DNA from: Struthio camelus
Lineage: Eukaryota; Chordata; Aves; Struthioniformes; Struthionidae
DNA length: 64,000 nt
Assembly: GCF_040807025.1 (NCBI RefSeq)
Contig: NC_090953.1
Coordinates: 21,684,997 to 21,748,996, forward strand
Direction: 5' to 3'
Shown: positions 23,701 to 40,900 of the stretch, piece by piece
Layout: each line of letters begins with the position of its first letter
How positions within the stretch are numbered: the stretch's first letter is position 1
Program-made: the position numbers and the translations under genes
The notes under the pieces: model-generated
What the model saw: the letters and a program-made list of their open reading frames with translations, nothing else
Told to the model about the DNA's origin: nothing
Databases searched by the model: none

Positions 23701-24113
23701 TTTGTCAAGCATTTCTTAATACAGGAATTATGAAGGTCGTGACCTGGCAGAAAGATGATGCCTGTTCTAACCTTAAGTATCCACTGAAATATTTTTTGCA
23801 GATATCAGTCTGGAATTTTTTTGACAGGAATTTGGTAAGTCTGTTTCTTAGGAAATCATTCCTCGTCGCTAACGTGTCAGGTTAGTATTAACTAATAAAA
23901 TAACGTTAGTTAACAAGCTGTTCGCTTCTTGTTCACGAAGGATTGAGTGCATCTCTCTAGACGACTGAAATCAGGGATTGGCTTAATTGGTTTTCCCCCA
24001 TTTATCAAACATAGCAAACTTTTCTCCTGTATCAGAATGCATTTTGTTGCAGTAATTTGTGCATCTGGTGTCAGAATACAGATGAGATCTTCCAGCCTCT
24101 TTTTTTCTCCTAG

Positions 24114-24460
24114 AGACACAATGTCATCTGGAAACGACTGCCAGAAATTCACCAAACCAGCGTTTGGTGAAAAGGAAGCGACTGAGTTGGTTGACAGAGT
24201 ATTTGGATTAAAGGTGTCTTGGATCAGGCCTCTCCCTAGCTACGACGATCAGAATTTCCATGTGCGTATCTCGGGGAACAAAGGTGCGCCTGAAGGCGCT
24301 GATGAGTATGTCCTCAAAATCACCAATTCGGAAGACAGCCAGGAGCCTGACCTCATCGAAACGCAGACCCAGGCCATGATGTTTCTCAGCACTGAAGGCT
24401 TTCCTTCAGCTACGCCTTACCTTACAAAAGACGGTAACATTATGTGTCTGGTGTCAGGAG
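24114..24460 (+). CDS. HYKK: HYKK first coding exon (7 nt of 5' UTR, then ATG at 24121)
   Basis: A polypyrimidine tract and CCTAG precede 24114, and ATG lies at 24121. Translation begins [19 protein letters not shown] and includes [15 protein letters not shown] [19 protein letters not shown]. The donor is GGAG|GTGAGC. Coding positions 24121-24460 cover residues 1-113. Confidence 0.92.
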
Positions 24461-27400
24461 GTGAGCATTACAAGAATTTTTCTACCCTGTTATCTCCTCT
24501 AGCTTGGCAGTAGCTTGCTACGTGACATGTTTGTTACGGTACAACAAGGTGTTTGAATCAGTTATAGCAAACAGCTGTATTCTGCTGTGTGGCACTGATG
24601 TAAATGTAGATTAACTCTGTGGAAACCTGGAATATCTGAGTGAGCAAGACCAAGTTGCAACAGAGCAGGAGGTTCTTAACAGCCACTCGGGTGCTCGGCT
24701 TCCTCACGCAACGTTCCCTCTTCCCGGCAGTAGCAGTATGGCACTTACTCAAGTCTAAGTCCTGACCCACATCCCACGTCGCTTTCAGCTTTTAAAATCG
24801 AGCTTCCCTGATGAACTAGCCACTTTGGAGTGCAGAGGTACCATGCTGAGAACACCAGAGTTGTGCTTCCTCTCTGAGGAAAAAATATAAGGCATATAAG
24901 AAAACCCCAAGAGACACTGGGGAGCCTTGATCAGTGCAGGAGCACCAGTGCTAGTGAGATTTGAGCACTGCTGTAAGCGTCTCTAGGTATGAAGTATCTC
25001 TAGGCTTGAAGTATGGTACAAGACTGCTCATATTCTTCTTAGCAGTTTCTAGCAGAGACTGGGCTGCAGTTGATAGGGAAGGTAGAAATTGCAAAATGGT
25101 CAAAGTATAGCTCGGCTGTTTTTCCAGTTAATTAGTGTTGACTGGTTTTCTTGGTTTATTTATTGCCAGCTATTTTGGCTTGGGAATTTATTGGCTGAAC
25201 TAGTTTTAGTTGTAACAAAATTGCCTAGAAAGAATTTCCAAAATTGGATTGAAAATGTGATTATCTAAAGTGGGAACTCTGTGTTTATTTTTATCCATTA
25301 AGGGATGTATAGTATACGACCTATATGTCTAGCCATAGTAGTCCAAACTTAAAATACTAGAAGCCAAGCAAGTTCAAAAGAGCAAGGATTAATTATGACA
25401 ATACTTAGAAAAATAATTTCAGTATAATGAATCTGAGAAAACAATGATTCAACTGGACTTGGCTGCACACAAGGAAAAAAGTTCACTGATGAAACCATGC
25501 TACAAATTATTTGACCATGGAATGGTGTAACATACAGTTCCAGCCTATCTATGATGCCAGAATAAGTTGCTTTAATAGTGCCTGAAAGAAAAACTGGGTT
25601 GACGTTTTGCTTTCATTTTCACTGTAACTTCTGTACAAACGTTGGGATCCCTGAGGCCTCCCGCTCTGCTACAAAACCGCGTAAGTGGAGGTCTGTGGGC
25701 ACTGGATGATACCTTTTGTATGCAAAGTTCACCTCAAGCATAAGAGCCAGAGCATCTGCCAGAGATTACACGAGTGTTAAGATTTGCATATCCTTGTACA
25801 ACGCTAGTAAATCAAATCTTTGCATGAAATGCGTTTTGTCAGCTATGTGTGATTTCTTTCTTCTGCACTGGGAGAAACCTTTTTTGCCTCTTGCATTGAT
25901 GAATGCTCAGTAACATATACTGAAGTGGCTGGCTGCCTCTCTCTTTGCTTCTTAGGTACTGGATCTGGGAACAAAAAGTACATAGTCAGACTGCTGACTT
26001 ACCTGCAAGGAATACCTGTAGCAAAAATTGCTACAAATACGCAGATTTTGTATGAGATTGGAAAGCTAGCTGCCAGTTTGGATAAAGCTCTCTCAGAGGT
26101 GAGTTTCTGTTGCTCTGGCCTCACAAAGTCCATTCTCAATTAACTTCCCATGTACGTTTCTTCCTGTGCTTGCTGTCTGCTTTCCTGATCTGCAAAATTC
26201 AAGTTGGTGAATCTGGATGTCAGAGTTCAAGTCATTTTTCAGGTGACAAGCTCCATGCTGTAACTGTGAAAGCTTGTTGTTATTAAAGCACTTCCTCGAG
26301 TAACATGACCAATTGGTGCTTTTAACGTGGTCTTTGTGATCTTTCTGCAATGTGCTGTTGTACCAAGAAGAGGGAGAGAAGCATTTCTTTTTTTTTTAAG
26401 CAAGCAAAACTCATCTGTTTGGTGTTTCAAGCCTGGCAAATAAGGAGAGTAAACTCTGGGCTGCCCAAATCAGAAGTATGTAAAGCTTCTTTACGCAGAA
26501 ATAAGTGAAGCATTGTTGTATATGTCAAACAGGTACAACTGGCTGATGTATTATTTTGAATTCATTTTAACTTACTCTTTCTCCTGCTCATCAGAATTGT
26601 CACCATTTAACAGCAGTAGCACTTGATTCCCTTTCTATAATACCAGCTGTACTGATGAACAGAGACTTGTGACACTTCTCTCAGTTACACTGTTTCCAGT
26701 CAAGTAATATTAATGCAAAGTAACTTCTTCCTTTACTCTGTAATTATACAGGGTAATAAAGCTGATAAATCAGCCAGTAATTAAGTTGGATGCATAAAAG
26801 AACTCTTGCATTATTTATTGCCTTTCATTAACCTTTCCTTCTCATGTTCTGGCTACCAGCTTCAGACAATTATGAAATGTGAATTGCCAGCTTTACTAAC
26901 CACATTCTTAAGTTATAAGGGCATTTTTCAATTGGGAAAGATAATTTACTGTTGCTTTTTAACCACTGTGGTCATGCTCTTATAATGTGATTGAAACAAT
27001 TTATATAGACCAGCTAGTCTCAAAGTATGCCTGTGACTTGTCAAGGAGGAAGTATTAATTGAAAGAGCAAATTTTTATGAAAAAGCCACTGAAAAAGCCC
27101 TTAACATACGAAACCTCAACAACCAAGGTTTCTCATTTTACATAAATAAAAATACTGTTGTTACTGTTAAAATTTTAAAGTATTATTGACACCAAAAGTA
27201 ATACCTCAGGGAGCTACAAATGATTGATCAGAAAATACAGCATGTCTTTTTTTCCTCCAGTTAGTTTTGTCCACTTGATAGCAAAGCCATGCTTGTTGTG
27301 CACAAAACCGTCATTGTCACCACTTTTACCTGCTGGTTTCTCCTTTTGCTTGACATGTCTTATCTTGTAAATGGAAATGAGTTAATATTTATGGCTTTAT

Positions 27401-29997
27401 GGTGACAAGGGCTTGTGAGAATGTTGAGATCTGACTCTTTATTACCTTTCACCCATCTGGTATCCCATTAATATCTTGCTGGAATATCTGATTTTGCCAG
27501 GGGTTGGCAGGGAAAACTGCAGTGGTTGCTAACCAGATGGCATTCTTCCTAACAATGTGGCGCTTTTTGTAGCATCTGAGATCCTGTAATATGGTTTTTG
27601 TTTTAGGCTTGATTCTGTTCTTTACTTTTTCATATACAGTTCTAGTTTTGACCATCTTTAAGCTGTCTTTAAGAAAAACGCTTAATTTTAAGCATGAGTT
27701 TCCTTTTAGGAGGAAACCAGCTTCTCCAGTGGGAAATGTTTGCATTTGCCCTACACCCTGGTAGAATCCGGCCTGAAAGCTGCCTTAATGAGCGTTAGAG
27801 GGTTTCAGGATAAGAGTGGTATGCAGCGAGAGAGATGCTTTTCTTCCCGGGATGTAACTTTCCAAAGAGAGGTGTAGGAAAGAGAGGTGTAGGACCTTGT
27901 TCGTCTAAAAATTTTAGGCTATCTGGATGTACAAAGGCAAAGCAAATAGAGCTGATTTGGCTGAACTTCCTTTCCAGAGAAGTAAAATGAGATGCATGTA
28001 GCTTACTGCCTGTAGATCTTTTGGCTGGGGCCTGTGTGTACTGCATGGACATTTGAGAAAAGTAGTAACTTTTCGTAATAAAACTCTGTCCTGTATGTCT
28101 ATAAAGTACTTCTGTCCTCAGCACTTGTGATGCACCAGCTGATCGATCCTAAGGCTCAGCCTCAGAAGCTGCCACTTTTAAATGCCCAGAGCGTGTCTGT
28201 GTTGGGCACGCTGGCAGGTTCTGGGTCTCTGCTGCTTTGGCAGCTTTCGGTAGTGCCAGCTGCGCAATCCTGGCACTGCCAAGGGTGTGACTCTGGCATT
28301 GGGGAAGCCTCAAAGTCAGTACATACATGTTCATGGGAGAAATGTTGTCAGCTAATACTGATTTGAAAAGGTTTAAGTGATGAGCGACTAAAGATAATCT
28401 TTGTAACTGAAAAATGAGGGGAAAAAAAACCGTTTGAATGTAGATATTAAGGTACTCACCTTAATCAGCTTTCAGATTATTCTTTTACATGTTGATAGAA
28501 AATATGTCAAAGTCACGCAGCTTTTCATCTGGAACCTGTTACAGTTAATGACGGCTTTGAATCAAGCCCTTTAATTACAGCAGCAGGGTTTTTATTTATG
28601 GCCTATTTTCCCTTGTGTTTCTTTCGGAAGAAATTCCATCATCCATCAGTAAAAAGTCTGCATCGAGGGCAATTCATTTGGAACCTGGCAAACGTCCCTC
28701 TTCTGGACCAGTATATTTATGCCTTGGGCCAGAACAAACATCGCAAAGTTGTGGAGCAAGTTATTCAGCAATTTAAAAAGAAAGTAATACCGAAGCTAAG
28801 CAGTTTTCGAGCCTGTGAGTATTTTATTCTTACTAAAATTACATTGAGCTGAGACAGTGCAACTTTTTTACAGGAATTTGTTTCCATGGAAGAGGCACCA
28901 TAGGCAAAAAATTGTTTTTAATCCATAGCACATGTGGTGGTGAATGAACACAGTGCAGAACATGCTAGGAAGAATGCACTGTCCAGTACTGGTAGAGCCA
29001 TGTTCAGTTCTTGATCTTTCTACTGCGATTGCTTACAGTTAAGTTGATAATTTTCCTGCTGTTTTATCAGCTTAATAAAAATATATAGAGCACACTCCTT
29101 TTTTTCATAAAGGCCCAACTAACTATTAAATCATAAATTTTTTGAATATGGAACTTTCCACTGTCAAACCATGTTGACAGTGGTTTGACAGTGGAAAGCT
29201 CTGATGCTCTATGTTTGGAAAACACGTAGCATATGGTAGGTTCCACCAGAACAAAGTAAGATCTATTAACGTTCCTTTTATCAATTGCTATCTGGTCACC
29301 TGTTAGCGTTAATGGAATTGAGGTTCCTAGGAAGGAATAAGACTGTGAAAGACATGAGTAGTTACAGCAACATTGCCATGCTCGATGTTGCGGGAGACTA
29401 GTTTGGTTTTGTAGTCAGTATTAATCGGAGCCTCTAGGCATATTTTCAGTGCTATTTGACTGAGAAGTGGAAAAAAGTTAGATTCTGCTGTTTCATTATT
29501 GTTCAGTAGCATTTCGGTTTCTTCTGTGTTTAGGTATCAATCATGGAGATCTTAATGACCACAATATTTTAGTAGACTCCAGCTCTGCTTCCCTTGAGAC
29601 TCCTCAGTACAGAGTGTCCGGCATTCTGGATTTTAGTGATATGAGTTATGGGTATTATGTATTTGAAGTCGCAATAACTATCATGTACATGATGATTGAG
29701 AGCCCGGATCCTCTGAGTGTTGGAGGGCACGTTCTGGCAGGGTTTGAAAGTGTCCTGCCACTGACAGAGGAGGAGAGAGCTGCTCTCTTTCTCTTGGTGA
29801 GCGGGAGGTTTTCGCAGTCGCTTGTCATCGCAGCCCACACGGCTCTCCAGTACCCAGAGAATAAGGAATACCTCATGATCACGGCGAAAACCGGATGGAA
29901 ACACTTGATGGAAATGTGCGAGGTGGGCCAGGAAGCCGTGGAGAAGACGTGGTTCGAGACTGCAAAAGCGTACGTGCACCGTGGGCCTGCGGAGTAG
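24121..29997 (+). CDS. HYKK: Hydroxylysine kinase (AGPHD1 family), four coding exons, 376 residues
   Basis: The enzyme phosphorylates 5-hydroxy-L-lysine with GTP in lysine and collagen breakdown (family knowledge). The joined exons 24121-24460, 25956-26098, 28631-28814 and 29534-29997 give 376 codons plus stop, against 373 residues in human. The APH-type kinase fold shows [11 protein letters not shown] near residues 40-50, the catalytic HGDLNDHN loop at 226-233 (Asp228, Asn233) and the metal-binding DFSD at 255-258. Where I expect DFGD, this copy has Ser257. The first ATG that matches the human N-terminus (MSSGN) was chosen. Upstream in-frame ATGs lie before a strong acceptor at 24113 and are rejected. 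PSMA4 follows immediately. Confidence 0.95.
24461..25955 (+). other. HYKK: HYKK intron
   Basis: This 1.5 kb intron contains no gene or repeat that I recognise. Confidence 0.8.
25956..26098 (+). CDS. HYKK: HYKK second coding exon
   Basis: The acceptor is GCTTCTTAG and the donor is GAG|GTGAGT. It reads [20 protein letters not shown] and then [19 protein letters not shown], matching human HYKK. Confidence 0.93.
26099..28630 (+). other. HYKK: HYKK intron
   Basis: This 2.5 kb intron has no recognised gene. A stretch near 28150-28330 is richer in G+C than its surroundings, and its ORFs match nothing known to me. Confidence 0.8.
28631..28814 (+). CDS. HYKK: HYKK third coding exon
   Basis: The acceptor is TTCGGAAG and the donor is GCCT|GTGAGT. 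It reads [20 protein letters not shown] and [20 protein letters not shown] in frame with the neighbouring exons. Confidence 0.93.
28815..29533 (+). other. HYKK: HYKK intron containing a perfect hairpin
   Basis: Apart from the 18-bp-arm inverted repeat at 29154-29198, nothing stands out in this intron. Confidence 0.8.
29154..29198. repeat. Perfect inverted repeat, 18-bp arms, 9-nt loop
   Basis: The left arm CTTTCCACTGTCAAACCA (29154-29171) and the right arm TGGTTTGACAGTGGAAAG (29181-29198) are exact reverse complements around TGTTGACAG. It lies in an HYKK intron. It could form a hairpin in RNA or a cruciform in DNA. Confidence 0.9.
29534..29997 (+). CDS. HYKK: HYKK last coding exon with catalytic loop and stop
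   Basis: The acceptor is GTGTTTAG. It carries [14 protein letters not shown], then [20 protein letters not shown] and the C-terminus [20 protein letters not shown]. Stop TAG is at 29995-29997. Confidence 0.95.
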
Positions 29998-30210
29998 AGC
30001 AACAGCGGCGCGGTAACTCCTGACCGTGCCGACGTAGTCACCACCGCGCTGCCTCTACGCGGCCTTGTATCCACCGCCGTGTTTCAATACGTAATTGCAA
30101 GACGGCGATGCCCTCGCAGCGCGTCCGAGCTCCAAGCGTCGTTGTGTCTTTCCTCTCGGCTCGCTCAGGGGGTGGGGGGGGCCGGGTGACCGGCCGTTGC
30201 CGCGCTCCCG

Positions 30211-30292
30211 CTCCGCCCTCACGCGCGCGGCCGTTGGGCGGCGCCGCCCCACTCTGCCCTCACGCGCGCGGCCGTTGCGGCGGCGCCGCCCC
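30211..30292. repeat. Imperfect tandem duplication, period 41 bp, in PSMA4 promoter
   Basis: GCCCTCACGCGCGCGGCCGT recurs at 30215 and 30256, each time followed by GTTG-type and GGCGGCGCCGCCCC-type sequence. The two units differ at a few positions. Confidence 0.8.
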
Positions 30293-30416
30293 TTCGCCGC
30301 GCGGGCAGCCGTTGCCGCAGCGGCAGGGGCGGGAGCGCGGGTCCCCTCCCCACCCCACTCCTCCCTCCTCTTCGGCGCACGGCGAAGCGGCCCCGCCCTG
30401 GCCGGCGCGGCGGCAC

Positions 30417-30442
30417 TGCGCAGGCGCGGCGGCCATTTCCGG
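30417..30442. promoter_or_regulatory. PSMA4: NRF1-like and YY1/ETS-like motif cluster
   Basis: TGCGCAGGCGC is followed at once by GGCCATTTCCGG. The reverse strand reads CCGGAAAT, an ETS/GABP-type core. It lies roughly 100 bp before the presumed first exon donor at 30540, so it is likely close to the transcription start. Confidence 0.5.
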
Positions 30443-30539
30443 ATCGGTGGCGAGGGTGTGGGAGCGGCCGCGGCGCCCGGCTCTTCCCCGCCGCACGGGC
30501 CTCGCCTGCCCTCGCCGGTCCGGCCCGGCCCGGCCCGCC

Positions 30540-30773
30540 GTGAGTGCGGGCGGGCGGGGGGGGGGGCTCGGGGGAGCGGCCCTTGGTGCCGCGGGGGCGG
30601 CGAGGCCCTCGCCTCCCGCCGGGCCGGGCCGGGGCGGGTCGGGTCGGGGATGACTCTGCACTGCGGCGGCGGGCGGGGAGGGCCGGGCCGGGCGGGGCGG
30701 GGCGGGGCGGGTGGCGCTGCCGGGCTCTCCGGGGCCCTCGGCAGGGGGTAACGTGCGCTGTCGTGTCTTGCAG
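30540..30773 (+). other. PSMA4: PSMA4 first intron (between untranslated exon 1 and exon 2)
   Basis: The donor GCC|GTGAGT at 30540 and the acceptor GTCTTGCAG ending 30773 define a 234-nt, very G+C-rich intron. The start of exon 1 is not determined. Confidence 0.65.
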
Positions 30774-30812
30774 GCCCGCTGCCCTGCGGCCTCGCCGCGC
30801 CCCTCGGGCACC

Positions 30813-30815
<3 letters not shown>
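30774..30815 (+). CDS. PSMA4: PSMA4 exon 2: 39 nt of 5' UTR and the start codon
   Basis: The exon follows TTGCAG and ends ACCATG|GTGAGT. Only the ATG (30813-30815) is coding, and the next exon begins with codon 2 (Ser). Confidence 0.9.
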
Positions 30816-37725
<6,910 letters not shown>

Positions 37726-37980
37726 CATATGAAATCAAGAGTTCTGTAGATAGTATAGGACCTGCTTCAGTAAAAGATAATCCGGATTTCTGTTTCGTAG
37801 AAGCCTACAAATATGCCATGGAGGACCAAGAAGTACTCTTGATGAGCCAGGTCCTTAATCATCATTCAGATAATTAGTTTACCACTCCTTACACTGAACA
37901 ATAATTGCTTTAATTCTTGAACACGCTATTTCTTTTGTCTCTATTTTTTATTATGGAATAAAATTAAGAAGAAGAGCGAT
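37726..37980 (+). other. PSMA4: PSMA4 3' untranslated region
   Basis: A short UTR runs from the stop to shortly after AATAAA at 37957-37962. The exact cleavage site is inferred. Confidence 0.75.
37957..37962 (+). terminator. PSMA4: PSMA4 poly(A) signal
   Basis: The AATAAA in GGAATAAAATT is the first hexamer after the stop codon. Confidence 0.8.
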
Positions 37981-40900
37981 GGGTGTCTTTATTTCCTGAG
38001 TAATACCTGGATATGTACAACCTTGAAGCAATTGATTGCTTTCAAGTATTAAAACAAGGTATACTCTAGTTGGTAAAGAAGTACGACGTTATAATTGTTA
38101 GAATTTTACGTGTATGTGTGGGTTTTTCTTTTAAAGTAGTGAAAAGGGCTCCTAAGTTCTGAAAATCCTTTGTGAGATGTTTTCACAGATGCAGAATTAA
38201 AGTGTGCTGGCATGCCTAGTTTTAATTTTGGCTGATTTCATTCTCTTAACAGGCTATGTCAAGCTGATATTCTTAAAAGCAGTAGTGTTTTGAACATGTC
38301 CTGTAGCAAACATGTTCAGTTCTTCATAGCCTTTCACGAGTGTATGTGTTTTCTAAGAAATTAGCCATATCACACTAGCTATATTCACACAAGTTAGAAA
38401 GACATTTTACAAAGGCCACATGAAAATGTTAAGCTATCTGTATAGTACTCTTGTCGTCATACAAAAAGTTAAATGTTTTGGCATGTTTTTAGGCCATGTT
38501 GCCTATTTTGCATTTTATCCTGAAAGGAAAAAGGAGTGTTTTATATTCTTTAGTTTAATGTTGCTGATATTTCCCTAAGGAATTTAATTCCCTTTTCTAA
38601 ACTGTTGTCTGTCAGAACTAACCAACCAGTTAACGACTTGGGAAATCAAAGTATTTGTACATAAGCTAGAAATTTGAATATTTTTTGTTCAGTTTGTCCC
38701 TGTTCCTCTGCTGAATGCAAAATAATTCATGCTATGATTTTGAGATGAACTTCTAGTTCTGAGGAAAATGAATCTAGAATTAGTAACGGTAATGTACGCA
38801 AGTTACTGAAATTTATCTTGCTCCCTTTTTCAACCTGCTTTTGGTAACTCAAATCTCACCTGAGTGACAGGTTCTTATTTGAGAGGCTTTATCTGTTGAA
38901 CTTTAAAATTCTGGTAATGGTGATTGTGACACACTCTTTGTGACTGAGCCTGGATAATGTCTATACTGTAGAGTGGGTTTTTTTGGTTGTTTTTGGTTTT
39001 TTTTTTTGTTTTGTTTTAACCCCAGAAGAAATCTGATGTTTACAGGATTTAATATGACCGCTTAAAGAAACTGAGTAAATGCCTACTGTATTTTATTATA
39101 ATCTATCCCAGACACTTTTGTCTGATAAAATGTCCTTTGCCGAAATGGCCAGGAATTATCCTTAGTCTCAACAAAACCCGTTTTTGATCTCATTGCTGTA
39201 AGAGTCACTGTTGAGAAGAAGAATCTGACTTGAGGTGTCTGTGCTGCAGCTTGCATAGACATAGCATGCTCACTGGTAATCTCTGTGTGGACAGTGGCGT
39301 GAGCTGACACGGGTTCTGTGCAGGCTGCAGCCCCTGCTTGTTAATTTTATAAGTCTTGGTGCAGAATAATTGCTTTAGTCTTTGTACTGTACTTAGACTG
39401 TAGTCAAATTTTATAGTTATACAAGTTACAGTGAGTTTTATTTGCGCCTGAGTAGTTGCAGTCAACATGCAATGAACAAGTTTTAATTTCCATTATAAAG
39501 GGTCGTTAAATACCTCAAGCTCTGTTTTTATATGTATTTAAGAAGTGCTCAATCTCCTTTTGTTTTTTTTATACTATGAATGCAATATATCAGCACCTAT
39601 TGCCGATTTCTAGATCATTGATGATGGTTGTTATGTAAAGCGCTTGGAATATGTCCTAAAATCAGCAGTGCCAAAACAGACTTTTTTTTTTTTTTTTTAA
39701 CTTTGTCAGAGATCACTTGAAAGAAAATGTGGTAAACTCCAGCAATGCTTTGTATACTTGTCTTCTGGCAATCCATTAGAGCAGTTAAGTGTGGGTTCAT
39801 CAATGTATATAAATCATGCAAGGCAATCTGCTTAGTGTACTGGTAGAAGTATTATTAGATAGTTTAGGATATGTATTTACTAAATTTTTTTCTTAAATGA
39901 TTCTGTTTCTAACAATTAAAGAGGGGAAAACAATTACGTTTGGAGTTTTGTTTAAAGAATTACCAATAGTATTTCTTTGCCAAACACTGCATTATTTGCT
40001 GGTAAAGGAGAGCCTTTCAGATACTGTAATAATCTAACCCGGGTATGGTTTAAATATCTTTCTAATCTGTACTCCGTTATGTATGGAAACATAGTGAAAA
40101 GCTGTGTCATTACGCTACATTTCAAAACATTTTTATGTAAAGGTTTTATTTACAAAAAATAAGAATATTGTGAAATATTTTAAGAGTATAATCTCTGAAC
40201 AATAATTACCAGTTTAATTCAGAAAGTGCTGACTCCACTGAGTGCCATTACTAGTTTATTGTGAGAAGAGTCTCACTACTGCCTTGGAATAGACAAGTAA
40301 CTGTAACACTTCCAATATGCTGTACAGTAGTTGGCACTCAGATCTAAGATGTACAGTAATGTTCTAAACTAGATTTACTTTCTGATTCTTGGCTGTATTT
40401 GAACCTAGGACAGTAAACAGATGCTGGAGATCTTTTATTGACTAGACTCTTATGGGGATATCCTTACACTAATTCAAGTTTCTTACCTGTTTTTCCTAGG
40501 AATAGAGCAGTGTTTGACTGCGTAGGCCTATTGTGTAGTTTCTAGCTTTGTGTAAAAAAAAAAAACAAAAGAAAAGAAACAAAAAAAAAAAACACCATAC
40601 TGCCTGTGCCTTTTCTGGGAGTAACTTGGGGATAAGTCGTAAGAACAGAAAAATGATTTTGGCGATATGTTTGAGTTGTCTTTGCTAATCAAAATGATCT
40701 TCCTATTCTTTGTATGTTTATTTTTGGTGTATGTAGTGGGAAGAGTTTATAATATGTTACATAAGTATTTCAACTATTTAGCTGTTGCTGTGGATTATAT
40801 GTTATTTTAACACCAGAACTTCATGTGGTGCTGTGGAAGGTGACAGATTTTTCAAATTAGATAACTATTTACTTGAAATTGCTTGCATAATAAGTTGTTA

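Noticed and set aside
23947-24120. In-frame N-terminal extension of HYKK from an upstream ATG
   Set aside because: A strong splice acceptor at 24113 separates it from the coding exon, and the human protein starts at the equivalent of 24121.
29569-30074. Two minus-strand frames of 136 and 139 codons opposite the last HYKK exon
   Set aside because: They mirror the conserved HYKK exon and have no recognisable protein features.
30095-30751. 218- and 181-codon plus-strand frames in the PSMA4 promoter
   Set aside because: They precede the real PSMA4 start and are GC-driven, with no conserved motif.
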